Both the position numbers and the translations under genes were made by a program. From Thermoflexibacter ruber (GTDB lineage Bacteria; Bacteroidota; Bacteroidia; Cytophagales; Thermoflexibacteraceae), in NCBI RefSeq assembly GCF_900113045.1, contig NZ_FONY01000011.1, forward strand, positions 1 to 64,000: a stretch of DNA of 64,000 bases, written 5' to 3'. The notes beneath the pieces are model-generated. The model made no database searches and was not told the DNA's origin. It worked only from the letters and a program-made list of their open reading frames with translations. Of this stretch, positions 1-8,715 are shown in pieces. How positions within the stretch are numbered: position 1 is the stretch's first letter; every line of letters starts with the position of its first letter.

Positions 1-345
1 AGATAAGGGTTATATTACTGCACTAAAAGAAGAATTTGCAGAAAGAAACTTGCACTTAATCACTAAGTTAAGAGCTAATATGAAGAAAAATCAAGTATTA
101 ACAGAACCACAAGCCTATTATTTAAGGCATAGAGGATTGATAGAAACTGCTTTCGATGTACTTAAAAATCAACTAAATATAGAACATTCAAGGCACAGAA
201 GCCCTAAAAATTTTCTTATTAATTTGCTGGCAGGCTTAATTGCTTATACATTTTTGGAAAAAACACCAAACATAAAAGCATATCCACAAAAATTAGAGGA
301 CAAACAAATTGTATTTATTCAAGAAAATGTAAAATAATTCACGTT
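1..345 (+). mobile_element. Right end of an IS982-family insertion sequence (partial)
   Basis: The window opens inside an insertion sequence whose transposase reads rightward and stops at 337. The sensor-kinase gene on the opposite strand runs into this element, and its G2 box near 355 is the last native kinase sequence I can recognise. The element end must therefore lie in roughly 338-350, and the end coordinate given is an estimate. The left end lies outside the window, so neither terminal inverted repeats nor a target-site duplication can be defined. Confidence 0.8.
2..337 (+). CDS. IS982-family transposase, C-terminal part
   Basis: The reading frame is open from base 2 and is cut by the window edge. 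A nominal TTG at 50 is internal, not a start. The visible 111 residues hold the IS982 signature: DKGYI near the start, LITKLRANMK, then RGLIETAFDVLKNQ followed by IEHSRHRSP and NLLAGLIAY. In this DDE family the Glu of the LIET segment is the third catalytic carboxylate; the first two Asp lie outside the window. The protein catalyses cut-and-paste movement of its own element. The C-terminal tail looks complete, so this copy may be intact. The family assignment is firm; activity is not known. Confidence 0.9.
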   Translation, partial: DKGYITALKEEFAERNLHLITKLRANMKKNQVLTEPQAYYLRHRGLIETAFDVLKNQLNIEHSRHRSPKNFLINLLAGLIAYTFLEKTPNIKAYPQKLEDKQIVFIQENVK

Positions 346-2370
346 TTTAGTAATGGCTAAGCCCAAACCTGTACCTCCGTATTTGCGTGTAGTTTCGGTA
401 GTAGCTTGGGTAAACCCTTCAAAGATGCTTTCTTGTTTTTCCTTAGGGATACCTATTCCTGTATCAGTTACCGTAAATATTATCTTGGCTTCTCCTTCTG
501 TTTTTTCAATTACTCTGAGATTGACTGTAACTTTCCCTCTTTGCGTAAATTTGAGAGCGTTACCTATCAGATTAGTAAGGATTTGACTTAGACGGGTAGG
601 GTCGCCTTTAAGAAAACTGGGTATCTGCTCGTCAATTTCTAACAAGAGTAGGTTTTTGTTGTTATCTGCGGCTATTTGAAATCCATTTTTAAGGTTCTTT
701 ACTAATTCTTTCAAATTAAAGTCTATGGATTCTAACACTACCTTTCCCGCTTCTATTTTGTTAAAATCTAATATATCATTGATGAGTACAAGGAGGTTTT
801 GAGCGGAGAATCTCAATGTAGTGAGGTTCTCAATCTGCTCAGGTTTAGGTTTCTCCTCCAATAATAGGTGAGAAATGCCTATGATAGCATTTAGAGGAGT
901 ACGTATTTCATGACTCATAGCAGAAAGGAACTGAGTCTTGCTTGCGGCAAGTTGTTCTGCGACTTCTTTGGCTTTTTTTAGCTGTACTTGAATATTTTTA
1001 AGTTCTGTAATATCTTTGATAGTTCCGTCAAAATATATTTCTCCATTTTCACCTTGCGTAACTATGGCAGACACCAACGCCCAGAAAGAAGTACCGTCTT
1101 TGCGTTTGTAAAGGACTTCCTCATTAGTAACTTGCTTTTCTTGGAGCATTTTGTTGATGAGCCTTATTCTGTCTTCTGCATATACATAAATTTCATTAGG
1201 ATGGGTTTGCAAAGCCTCCTCTACCGAGTCGAAGCCAAACATTCTGACATAAGCCTCATTGACGTATAGCCCACCATCTCTGACTGTACTCCTGAATATG
1301 CCCTCTTTGATATTCTGATTAATTGCCCTAAGCATCTCATCTTTTTGCTTGATGAGTCGCTCTGCTTGCCGTCTTTGCGTTATGTCTCTGCTAAAAAAGG
1401 TAGCACCTTGGACTTGTTGGTTGGAATCGAGGATAGGGGAAACTTGTGTTTCTACTTCTATACGCTTTTTTAGGTAGGTATTGAAATAGTGCCATTCTAT
1501 TTTAAAAGTTTCACCTTTGAATGCTCTTTCGTATATAGGTTGCCAATATTGCACCATTTCTTGGGGAAAACCAGCAAGAATATTATCACCTTCTTTGAAA
1601 GTAAGCCCAAATACGTTTTTACAAGTTTTTAAAAAGGCATTGTTCATAGCAATAAGGCGGTGCTGTGTATCTACTGCCCAGATATGGTCTTTGGTATGCT
1701 CTATCAGTGTTTTGAGTTTGGCTTCTGATTGCTCTAAAAGTGTAGCATTTTTTTCTTTCTCGCTGATTTCTGCTTTAAGGCGCTCCTTGTTTCTCTCGGT
1801 GATATTTACGTACATATAAGAAAGAAAAATCGCTCCAATGATAATCGCAAAAGAAACCACCATTTTCACCTGTTCTATATAATTTGAGGAGAGTTTTGGA
1901 TTAAATAAAGGTGCAAAATCTGTTAAAAATAGTATAGTAAGTAGCAAAATAGGTATACTGAGTGCTATGGAGAGGTTTTTTTTATTAGAAGCCCCAAACC
2001 CCATTACGATAGCAAAAAACAAAATAATAAACAATAGATGCGCATTGCTATCATAGCCAAAGATAGAAGAGACAATAAAAATACTGATAGCATAAAGGAA
2101 AAACAGATAAAGAGCAGCTATCAAATACCATTGAACGTAATTAAAAAGTAAAACAGCTAAGTAAAAACAGCTAAAAAGAAGACCATAGTGGGTGTATCCC
2201 AATGCGAAAAAAACATCTTTTAAGGCAATACATAGCAATAAGTTCAAGAAGAATGATACAAAAGCTGTTCTATTTACTAAGCTAATTTGTTGTTTTTGTT
2301 CTATCTTCAGTTGCTCATTTATTCCAATGCAAGAGAGTCTATACCACCATTTTGTTAGGAATTGCCTCAT
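319..2370 (-). CDS. PAS-domain sensor histidine kinase, 3' end cut off by an IS element
   Basis: This 683-residue product is a membrane sensor kinase that has lost its C-terminus. Residues 30-190 form about six hydrophobic helices with no large extracellular domain. A short coiled coil leads to two PAS domains (about 212-335 and 343-460). HisKA follows (SHEIRTPLNAIIG, phospho-acceptor His487), then a HATPase domain with N box at 600-604, G1 box DTGIGIP at 636-642 and G2 box GTGLGLAIT at 666-674. After the G2 box the sequence becomes a short unrelated tail (NVNYFTFS) read from the IS982 end. The last strands of the ATPase fold, and any receiver domains that often follow in this family, are missing. 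It starts 19 bp after a membrane-protein gene and is probably co-transcribed with it. Loss of kinase function is inferred. Confidence 0.88.
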   Translation of the reverse strand: MRQFLTKWWYRLSCIGINEQLKIEQKQQISLVNRTAFVSFFLNLLLCIALKDVFFALGYTHYGLLFSCFYLAVLLFNYVQWYLIAALYLFFLYAISIFIVSSIFGYDSNAHLLFIILFFAIVMGFGASNKKNLSIALSIPILLLTILFLTDFAPLFNPKLSSNYIEQVKMVVSFAIIIGAIFLSYMYVNITERNKERLKAEISEKEKNATLLEQSEAKLKTLIEHTKDHIWAVDTQHRLIAMNNAFLKTCKNVFGLTFKEGDNILAGFPQEMVQYWQPIYERAFKGETFKIEWHYFNTYLKKRIEVETQVSPILDSNQQVQGATFFSRDITQRRQAERLIKQKDEMLRAINQNIKEGIFRSTVRDGGLYVNEAYVRMFGFDSVEEALQTHPNEIYVYAEDRIRLINKMLQEKQVTNEEVLYKRKDGTSFWALVSAIVTQGENGEIYFDGTIKDITELKNIQVQLKKAKEVAEQLAASKTQFLSAMSHEIRTPLNAIIGISHLLLEEKPKPEQIENLTTLRFSAQNLLVLINDILDFNKIEAGKVVLESIDFNLKELVKNLKNGFQIAADNNKNLLLLEIDEQIPSFLKGDPTRLSQILTNLIGNALKFTQRGKVTVNLRVIEKTEGEAKIIFTVTDTGIGIPKEKQESIFEGFTQATTETTRKYGGTGLGLAITKNVNYFTFS

Positions 2371-2389
2371 TCTTTCTTATTTCAATATT

Positions 2390-3805
2390 TTATCTTTCTT
2401 CTAAGAATTGTACTTCGCGATTGCGCTGTATAATGTTTCTCAGCCTATTTCTTCTGTACCAATCATCTATTCGCTTATACACATACACTAAAAATGCTAA
2501 AAAGCCTACCATGACTGCCAGCACTTGACTATAAAATAATAAACCTATAATGATAATCAGTAAGAAAAAAATAACCCCTAAGTTTCTAAAAATACTCATG
2601 TAATACACTATGGGCTTTACTTCTTTGAGTAAGTCACTTGCAATAGTAATTTGTTGAGCAATTTTCTTGCTCAGAAAGTCTAAGCGATTTTTTAGCCTTG
2701 TTTTGTTTTCAAACTCCAAATGCAGCATAAAAACTTCCTCCTCCTTATCGTTGTAGGCTCTGGCTAATCGGATAGCGTTGTCCACATTTTCAATAATTTG
2801 GCTAAATTTTAAGCGCGAGGCAATCACCAAAAGGAAAAACATAGAACTCAGCAAAGTAACAAACATAATCCACACTACCAAAAAACGTCTGTCATCGCTT
2901 GAGTCCATGAAAATCTGGTAAGCAGAGTTAGAAAAATCAAATTTCAGCAGTAATACGTCTGCCATGATGCGTTTAATGCTATCCCCAAAGACAATCATTA
3001 GTTCATAATCAAGCCTATCTTTGTCTGAAGCTAATAAGGTCAAAAAGCCAGAGAAGGTCAAAGCACCAAACATAACACTTTCCAATATATATGCCTCTAC
3101 TCTATTTTGTAGATTTCTGATTTCCCCTTCCATTTCTACTATGGCAATATCATTGGCATCTACAATAGTTTCAGAGGGAATAACCTCAGAGCCATGTACT
3201 TGGCTCTCAAGCATCTGCTCTACGGTCTGGGGAGCTTTGCTAATATTTTTAGCATAGTTTGCCTTAATTTTCTCATTGCTTACCGCAGGAACGCTTATAG
3301 AGGAGATATAAAGCATAAATGCTCCGTACAAGAAAAAAGTTAAAGTGAAAGTAATGCCCATACTTGAGGGTCGGTCGCTATAACTCATCAGCGTTTTGAG
3401 GTCAAAAGAGGGGATATTGGAAACCACCTGTACTACCATAATGCAAAAAGTCAATAAAAGCCCAATGCGAATGATGACGGAAATGGAAGAACCCAAAGTT
3501 TCGTATAAAGGAGGCTCTGTAAAACCTTTTACAAAGAAATTGATAATATCATCTGTACTTTCGTCCTGTTTAGCTTCTGGGTCTATGCTCTTGCGGTAAC
3601 GGTACTCCCTATACCAACCGTAGCCTAAGGTAAAAAAAGTAATCAATAGCTGAAAAAAAAGAAACAGTCCATAGCTACCCTCTTCTTCTCTACTGGTGAT
3701 TCTATACAGACCCAACGAAAGCCAGCGAAGCGTATAGTCCGTGATAATCACTGCATTGGAGTATTCTGTAAGGGCAACTTCGTGCTTTTTTTTACTCTTT
3801 CCCAT
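2390..3805 (-). CDS. Multi-pass membrane protein of unknown function
   Basis: I do not recognise this 471-residue protein. It has about seven to eight hydrophobic segments: two near the N-terminus (about 45-65 and 105-130), one near 150-170, a pair around 245-265 and 310-335, and a tight hydrophobic block near the C-terminus (about 405-445). These are separated by charged stretches, including a coiled-coil-like region after residue 340 and a basic C-terminus rich in Arg. There is no signal peptide or catalytic motif that I can name. The gene lies just upstream of the IS-truncated sensor kinase in the same direction, 19 bp away, so the two may be functionally paired. That pairing is inference only. 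Confidence 0.75.
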   Translation of the reverse strand: MGKSKKKHEVALTEYSNAVIITDYTLRWLSLGLYRITSREEEGSYGLFLFFQLLITFFTLGYGWYREYRYRKSIDPEAKQDESTDDIINFFVKGFTEPPLYETLGSSISVIIRIGLLLTFCIMVVQVVSNIPSFDLKTLMSYSDRPSSMGITFTLTFFLYGAFMLYISSISVPAVSNEKIKANYAKNISKAPQTVEQMLESQVHGSEVIPSETIVDANDIAIVEMEGEIRNLQNRVEAYILESVMFGALTFSGFLTLLASDKDRLDYELMIVFGDSIKRIMADVLLLKFDFSNSAYQIFMDSSDDRRFLVVWIMFVTLLSSMFFLLVIASRLKFSQIIENVDNAIRLARAYNDKEEEVFMLHLEFENKTRLKNRLDFLSKKIAQQITIASDLLKEVKPIVYYMSIFRNLGVIFFLLIIIIGLLFYSQVLAVMVGFLAFLVYVYKRIDDWYRRNRLRNIIQRNREVQFLEER

Positions 3806-3964
3806 CTGTAATTTTATATGAAATAGGTCTTATTTATATGTTTATCTTGAAAAAATCGGGGTAAGACTAATTGAACCCTAAAATTGATAAAATTTTAGTT
3901 AAATTAAAAATCATACCTTACATTTTATATGTATTTCTATTTTTTGTAAAAAAAACGCCTCTGC

Positions 3965-4654
3965 TTACAGAGAATAAGCTACTGCTAAACTTGCTATACT
4001 CAGTGATTTACAATTAGCCTCTATGATAGGTAAGCCACAAGCCTCTGTGGTTGCACCTGTGGTGATGACATCATCGATAAGTAAAATATGTTTATCTTTA
4101 ACTTTTTCAGGCTTTTGTATGGAGAAAATGGCTTCTACATTCTCAAAGCGATTCATACGCTCTTGCTTAGTTTGAGAGATATTGGCTTTATTTCTCCTCA
4201 AAATAGTACTGTCCCAAGCGATACCCAACCCCTCTGCTAAGCCCTTGGCTATGCTATCGCATTGGTTATAACCTCTTTTCGCTAACTTACTCGGGTGCAA
4301 AGGTACAGGGAGTACCAAGTCAAATGCTTGGTCTAACGCAGCCTTTTTTAATTCATTCCCGTACCATTTGCCTAAGGTTTCACCTATTTCTTGCTTGCCG
4401 TAATATTTCAAATGATGTAAAAGTATTTGCACTTTTCCTGATTTGACAAATCGTAAATAAGCAAAAGCATACCTCAGAGGAATCCTTCCCCAAAATTTGC
4501 GTGCTAACTCGTTATCTGGCTGGAGATGAAAATTGGTTTTGGGTAGGTCATATCGGCAGTGCGTACAAATGAGTTCCTCATTTCTTTCCATAAGTCCGTG
4601 GCAAGAAATACAATGAGAAGGGAAAATCATGTCTATAAAATCTTTGATAAGCAT
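3965..4654 (-). CDS. comF: ComF-family phosphoribosyltransferase-like protein
   Basis: The 229-residue protein has the ComF layout. An N-terminal zinc-ribbon has two Cys pairs (Cys15/Cys18 and Cys30/Cys33). It is followed by a type I phosphoribosyltransferase fold ending in the PRPP-binding loop LLIDDVITTGAT near residues 190-201. The segment VPLHPSKLAKRGYNQ is typical of ComF. In naturally competent bacteria ComF acts in the cytoplasm during DNA uptake. In many Bacteroidota it is annotated only as an amidophosphoribosyltransferase-like protein, and the substrate is unknown. It is preceded by an outer-membrane-type gene 32 bp upstream on the same strand. Length and motifs are normal for the family. 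Confidence 0.9.
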   Translation of the reverse strand: MLIKDFIDMIFPSHCISCHGLMERNEELICTHCRYDLPKTNFHLQPDNELARKFWGRIPLRYAFAYLRFVKSGKVQILLHHLKYYGKQEIGETLGKWYGNELKKAALDQAFDLVLPVPLHPSKLAKRGYNQCDSIAKGLAEGLGIAWDSTILRRNKANISQTKQERMNRFENVEAIFSIQKPEKVKDKHILLIDDVITTGATTEACGLPIIEANCKSLSIASLAVAYSL

Positions 4655-4686
4655 TGCTTTAAAACTTTTAAAATTAAAAAAGGAGG

Positions 4687-5346
4687 CTAATCAAAGATAT
4701 AGGTAATCTTTGGTGTAATTTGATAAAAGCCCAGCCCGTTAGGGGCAGGAACAGAAGCATGGCTCATAATGCCCACTATCCAATGCTCAGCAAACTGATA
4801 ATTGACCTCAGTACGCAAAGCGAGCAGAATATACTCATCTACAGGGTAAAATTTTTGTATCTGATAGGATAACCTATCAGGAGATGTTTGATAAGTAACT
4901 TGGAATGAAGAAGTTTGATGACGCATCAAGCCAAAGCCCGTACCAATAGAGGCTTCCCATCGCTTTCTGTCCAGTATTTTGTAATTGTAAATAAGTGAAA
5001 CAGAGGTGTTGCTCTGTCTGCCATAATCTAATGCCTTGCCATCTTCTGGGGAAAGATAAGGGTATTTGAAACTATTAGAAATATCGCTAAAAAAATGATA
5101 TTGACCATGACTGAGATAGATAGACAAAAACTTTCGCTTTGAAAGTGAGGCATATAAGTCTATGCCATAAGCTAAGCCATGCTTGACATTTTTTTGGTAA
5201 ATAAAGTTATCCTCACCGTTGATGCCTACAACAGCAGAGAGCCTAAATAGACTTTCATTTTTCTGAGCGGTAGAAAAATGAACGACAGAAAAGAGGAAAA
5301 GTAAAAGCAAACGAAGTATTTTCATAGGGAAATAGGTTTTATCCAA
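4687..5346 (-). CDS. Secreted beta-rich, probable outer-membrane protein
   Basis: A 219-residue protein with an N-terminal signal peptide: hydrophobic core LLLLFLFSVVHF ending in STAQ, with ATG at residue 8 (MKILRLL) as a more typical start than the first Met. The rest is rich in alternating aromatic and polar residues, with glycine and tyrosine patches, and ends ITPKITYIFD. An aromatic C-terminal strand like this suits a small outer-membrane beta-barrel. I do not recognise a named family. It is followed by comF on the same strand. Role unknown; the beta-barrel call is inference from composition. Confidence 0.7.
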   Translation of the reverse strand: MDKTYFPMKILRLLLLFLFSVVHFSTAQKNESLFRLSAVVGINGEDNFIYQKNVKHGLAYGIDLYASLSKRKFLSIYLSHGQYHFFSDISNSFKYPYLSPEDGKALDYGRQSNTSVSLIYNYKILDRKRWEASIGTGFGLMRHQTSSFQVTYQTSPDRLSYQIQKFYPVDEYILLALRTEVNYQFAEHWIVGIMSHASVPAPNGLGFYQITPKITYIFD

Positions 5347-5514
5347 AAATAAGTAAAATGTTGGTTTTTCCCGTATCGTAGGCTGTTTTTAACATCAAAT
5401 ACTTTGTATCAATTATGGTTTGAGGGGGGAGAAACGGGGTAAAGAACTTAGATAGCGCAAAATAAGAGTAGGGAAAAATACCAGATTCAGATAAGAAAAT
5501 TTCTTTTACTCTAT

Positions 5515-5859
5515 CTACTTTAACTTACTTTTTAACTCTTCTAAAAAAGCCTTTACTTTCTCCAAAGTGTTGATAATCTGTACTGTATTGTCTGCAATTT
5601 GTTGCTTTTTTTGTAAAACTTCCTTTGCCCCTTGGAGCGTATAGCCTTTCTTTTTTACTAAAAAGTAAATAGTATTTAAGTTATCTATATCTTCTTTGGT
5701 ATATTGGCGAGTACCATTTTTGGTTTTGCGAGGTTTAATTACTTCAAAATGACTTTCCCAAAAACGAATGAGCGAAGGAGCAACGTCAAAAATCTGAGCT
5801 ACCTCCCCGATGCTGTAATATTTTTTTTCTATGTCATTATCTTCTTTGACCATACTCAA
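5515..5859 (-). CDS. MerR-family transcriptional regulator (short form)
   Basis: The 114-residue protein is essentially one MerR winged-helix DNA-binding domain. YYSIGEVAQIFDVAPSLIRFWE (about residues 14-35) gives the helix-turn-helix, and RKTKNGTRQYTKEDI followed by LNTIYFLVKKKGYTLQGAKE gives the wing and third helix. A C-terminal helix (about 80-114) could dimerise the protein. No ligand-binding domain or metal-binding Cys cluster follows, so the inducer is unknown. This compact form is common in Bacteroidota. No neighbour clearly identifies its target. Confidence 0.9.
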   Translation of the reverse strand: MSMVKEDNDIEKKYYSIGEVAQIFDVAPSLIRFWESHFEVIKPRKTKNGTRQYTKEDIDNLNTIYFLVKKKGYTLQGAKEVLQKKQQIADNTVQIINTLEKVKAFLEELKSKLK

Positions 5860-6143
5860 AATGAAGTAATTGAATGATATAAAATTAGCAAATTAAAGCC
5901 TTGCTTCAAGTAAAAGTCGTAAACTTTCTGAAAAAAAGCAAGTTATAGATATTTTTTATTTATTTTCTTAGCAGTAAGTAAGTACATGAGCAAATTAAAA
6001 CACATTTCTGCCCCTATCTAAATCTTTCCCCAAAGAAGATAGACTTCTTGATAATCAAAGACTTGACCCCTTTCCTCACTTGGGTGCGTAGTACAACTGA
6101 AGGGCTGAGGTTGAGGTGATTATTTTTGCTCAATTACCTACAT

Positions 6144-8711
6144 TTACATAGGGTCGACATCAGGAACGATGTGCAAGGTTTTATATCTCCTATTACTGGT
6201 CAGCCCTATGGTCTGTTCCTTAATTAACTGTTTGACTGCCTTTAAGTTAATCTTATCTCTTTCTAATTTTATCATTACATTTTGTAAGTATTGATTGCGG
6301 ATTTTTTCAATCAGGGCAGGTACAGGACCTAAAACCCGTCCCTCGCCTAATACTGCTTTTAATTTTTGGGTGAGTTCCGTTGCTGCTTCTATGGACAGGC
6401 TCTGCTCATCTGCTTTGACCGTAATGTTTATTACTCTGGAAAAAGGAGGATAAAAGTGTTTTTCTCGCTCTGCTATCTCGTCTTGGTAGAAGCCTTCGTA
6501 ATCATGGCTAATGACTCTTTGCAAAAGAGGGTGTTGAGGCTTAGCTGTCTGGATAAGTACGATGCCTTTTTTGTCCTTCCTACCTGCTCGCCCGCTTACT
6601 TGGGTAAGTAGCTGAAAAGTACGCTCATGGGAGCGAAAGTCAGGAAAATGAATAAGTCTGTCTATATCAAAAATACCTACCAGACTTACATGGTCAAAAT
6701 CCAAGCCCTTTGTTACCATTTGCGTACCGACCAGAACATCTATGCTCTGATTGGCAAAGTCGTCAATAATAGTCTGATAGCTGTACTTGGAGCGGGTAGT
6801 GTCTAAATCCATGCGTTGAACGACAATTTCAGGATAGATAAGTTTGAGTTCATCTTCTATTTTTTCTGTACCAAATCCTACAGTTTTGATTTTGGTAGAA
6901 CCGCAGTTCAGGCAAGAGGCAGGAGGCGACTCTCTATACCCGCAATAATGACAACGCAACTCATTGGAAGCAAGGTGAAAAGTCAAACTTACGGCACAGT
7001 TGATACAAGTAGGAATCCAGCTACACTCTTGGCAGGTTAAGTGAGGAGCAAAACCTCTTCGGTTTTGGAATAAAATAGTCTGCTCCTTTTTTTGCACATT
7101 TTCCTCAATGGCTTGGAGCATCAAAGAGGAAAAATTGTATTTTAAGGTTTTTTGTTTCCGCTCTATACTCATATTGACCAACTGAATTTCAGGAAGTTGG
7201 GCATCTCCAAAGCGTTTATCTGCTTTGATAAAGCCGTATTTTCCTTGTTGGGCTTGGTAATAGCTCTCCAAAGAAGGAGTCGCCGAGCCAAGCAGGACTT
7301 TGGCTTGGTGAATATGTGCTAAAATCAAGGCGGTATCTCTTGCATTGTAGCGAGGAGCGGGGTCGTACTGCTTGTAAGAGGGGTCGTGTTCTTCATCTAC
7401 AATGATTAGCCCTAAATTGTTGAAAGGCAAAAAGATAGAGGAGCGAACCCCTGCCACTATCGGAAATCTATTTTCCCAAACTCCTTTCCAGATTTCTACC
7501 CTTTCATTGTCAGAAAAGCGAGAATGATAAACCCCTAATTTTGCTCCAAATACCTTTTTCAAGCGACTGACTATCTGCGTAGTAAGTGCAATTTCAGGCA
7601 GTAAAAATAAAACCTGCTGACCTCTATCTAAGGTTTTGTTTATCAAGTCAATATACATCTCTGTTTTGCCGCTACCTGTAATTCCATGCAGTAAAACAGT
7701 TTGTTTTTCTTGAAAAGATTTTTCTATCTGACTGACAATCTCTTGTTGATAATCTGTCAATGTAATACTTTTCAAAGGCAAGGTATCGTATTCTTCAAAG
7801 CGAGAAACTATTTCTTCAAACTCCTCAAAAACTCCTTTCTTGATTAAAGCATGTAGCGAAGATTCTGAAATGCCTACTTTAACAAAGGCAGACTTGGGCA
7901 AACCTTGCTGATGAGTAGCGATGGGTGCATCAGCAGGGATTTCTGCCAAATATTTTAGAATGACATCTTGCTGCTTAGAAAAATTGCGTTTTTGAAGTGC
8001 CAAAGCATCTAAAAGTTCTGTAAGTTTATCTATATCAATAAGATAATGCTTTGTTAGGCGAATTTTTTTGACTATTTTGGGTTTATATTTTTCTTTGAGT
8101 TCCTCAAAAACGATGATTGCTTCTTTGAATAGCAAAGATTTGATGATAGGATAGACATTTTTGACATTCAATAAGTTCGCTATTTGCTCAAAAGTCAAGG
8201 CATTATCTCCTACTAAGTTGTCTATCAATATTTGCTCTTTGGCAGAGAGGGGAATTTGGTATTGGGCTTGTAAAGCAACAAAGCTGGGGTTAAATTGGAC
8301 TTTGGAAAGGCTGCTCAGCTTCAGCCCTGAGGGCAAGGCTACGTTCATTACTTCTCCCAGATAGCACATATAGTAATCGGCTATCCACTCCCAAAAACGC
8401 AGTTGAGAGGCATTGACCAAAGGTTGCTCGTCCAACAATTCCAATATATATTTGGCTTGGCGATTTTGAGGGGCTTCTTGGTGAACCCGCATGACTATTC
8501 CCGTCAATACACGCCTTTTGCCAAAATTTACCACTACTCTTGCCCCTTCTTGGACTTTTTCGCTAAGTTCGGCAGGAATACGGTAAGTAAATCTGCCTTC
8601 GACAGGTACAGGCAGAATTACATCGGCAAAAAAAGTATTTTTTTTCCCTTCTTTTATATTTTTTTCTGCGGATAATGTTTCTTCTGATATATGTTCTTCC
8701 TTGAAAAGCAA
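6144..8711 (-). CDS. priA: Primosomal replication-restart helicase PriA
   Basis: An 855-residue superfamily 2 helicase that reloads the replicative helicase at stalled forks. The N-terminal 3'-DNA-binding domain (FADVILPVPVEGRFTYRIP, from residue 28) leads to the helicase core: Walker A GITGSGKT (343-350), DEEH box (439-442), GSATPS (475-480) and a final QVSGRAGR motif (704-711). The helicase lobe contains the PriA zinc-binding insert with four Cys pairs (560/563, 569/572, 587/590, 600/603). The start is taken as TTG at 8711 because an in-frame stop lies just upstream and the next Met is far inside the fold. It begins 4 bp after the stop of a sensor-kinase gene, so the two are probably co-transcribed. 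Confidence 0.97.
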   Translation of the reverse strand: MLFKEEHISEETLSAEKNIKEGKKNTFFADVILPVPVEGRFTYRIPAELSEKVQEGARVVVNFGKRRVLTGIVMRVHQEAPQNRQAKYILELLDEQPLVNASQLRFWEWIADYYMCYLGEVMNVALPSGLKLSSLSKVQFNPSFVALQAQYQIPLSAKEQILIDNLVGDNALTFEQIANLLNVKNVYPIIKSLLFKEAIIVFEELKEKYKPKIVKKIRLTKHYLIDIDKLTELLDALALQKRNFSKQQDVILKYLAEIPADAPIATHQQGLPKSAFVKVGISESSLHALIKKGVFEEFEEIVSRFEEYDTLPLKSITLTDYQQEIVSQIEKSFQEKQTVLLHGITGSGKTEMYIDLINKTLDRGQQVLFLLPEIALTTQIVSRLKKVFGAKLGVYHSRFSDNERVEIWKGVWENRFPIVAGVRSSIFLPFNNLGLIIVDEEHDPSYKQYDPAPRYNARDTALILAHIHQAKVLLGSATPSLESYYQAQQGKYGFIKADKRFGDAQLPEIQLVNMSIERKQKTLKYNFSSLMLQAIEENVQKKEQTILFQNRRGFAPHLTCQECSWIPTCINCAVSLTFHLASNELRCHYCGYRESPPASCLNCGSTKIKTVGFGTEKIEDELKLIYPEIVVQRMDLDTTRSKYSYQTIIDDFANQSIDVLVGTQMVTKGLDFDHVSLVGIFDIDRLIHFPDFRSHERTFQLLTQVSGRAGRKDKKGIVLIQTAKPQHPLLQRVISHDYEGFYQDEIAEREKHFYPPFSRVINITVKADEQSLSIEAATELTQKLKAVLGEGRVLGPVPALIEKIRNQYLQNVMIKLERDKINLKAVKQLIKEQTIGLTSNRRYKTLHIVPDVDPM

Positions 8712-8715
8712 AGTA

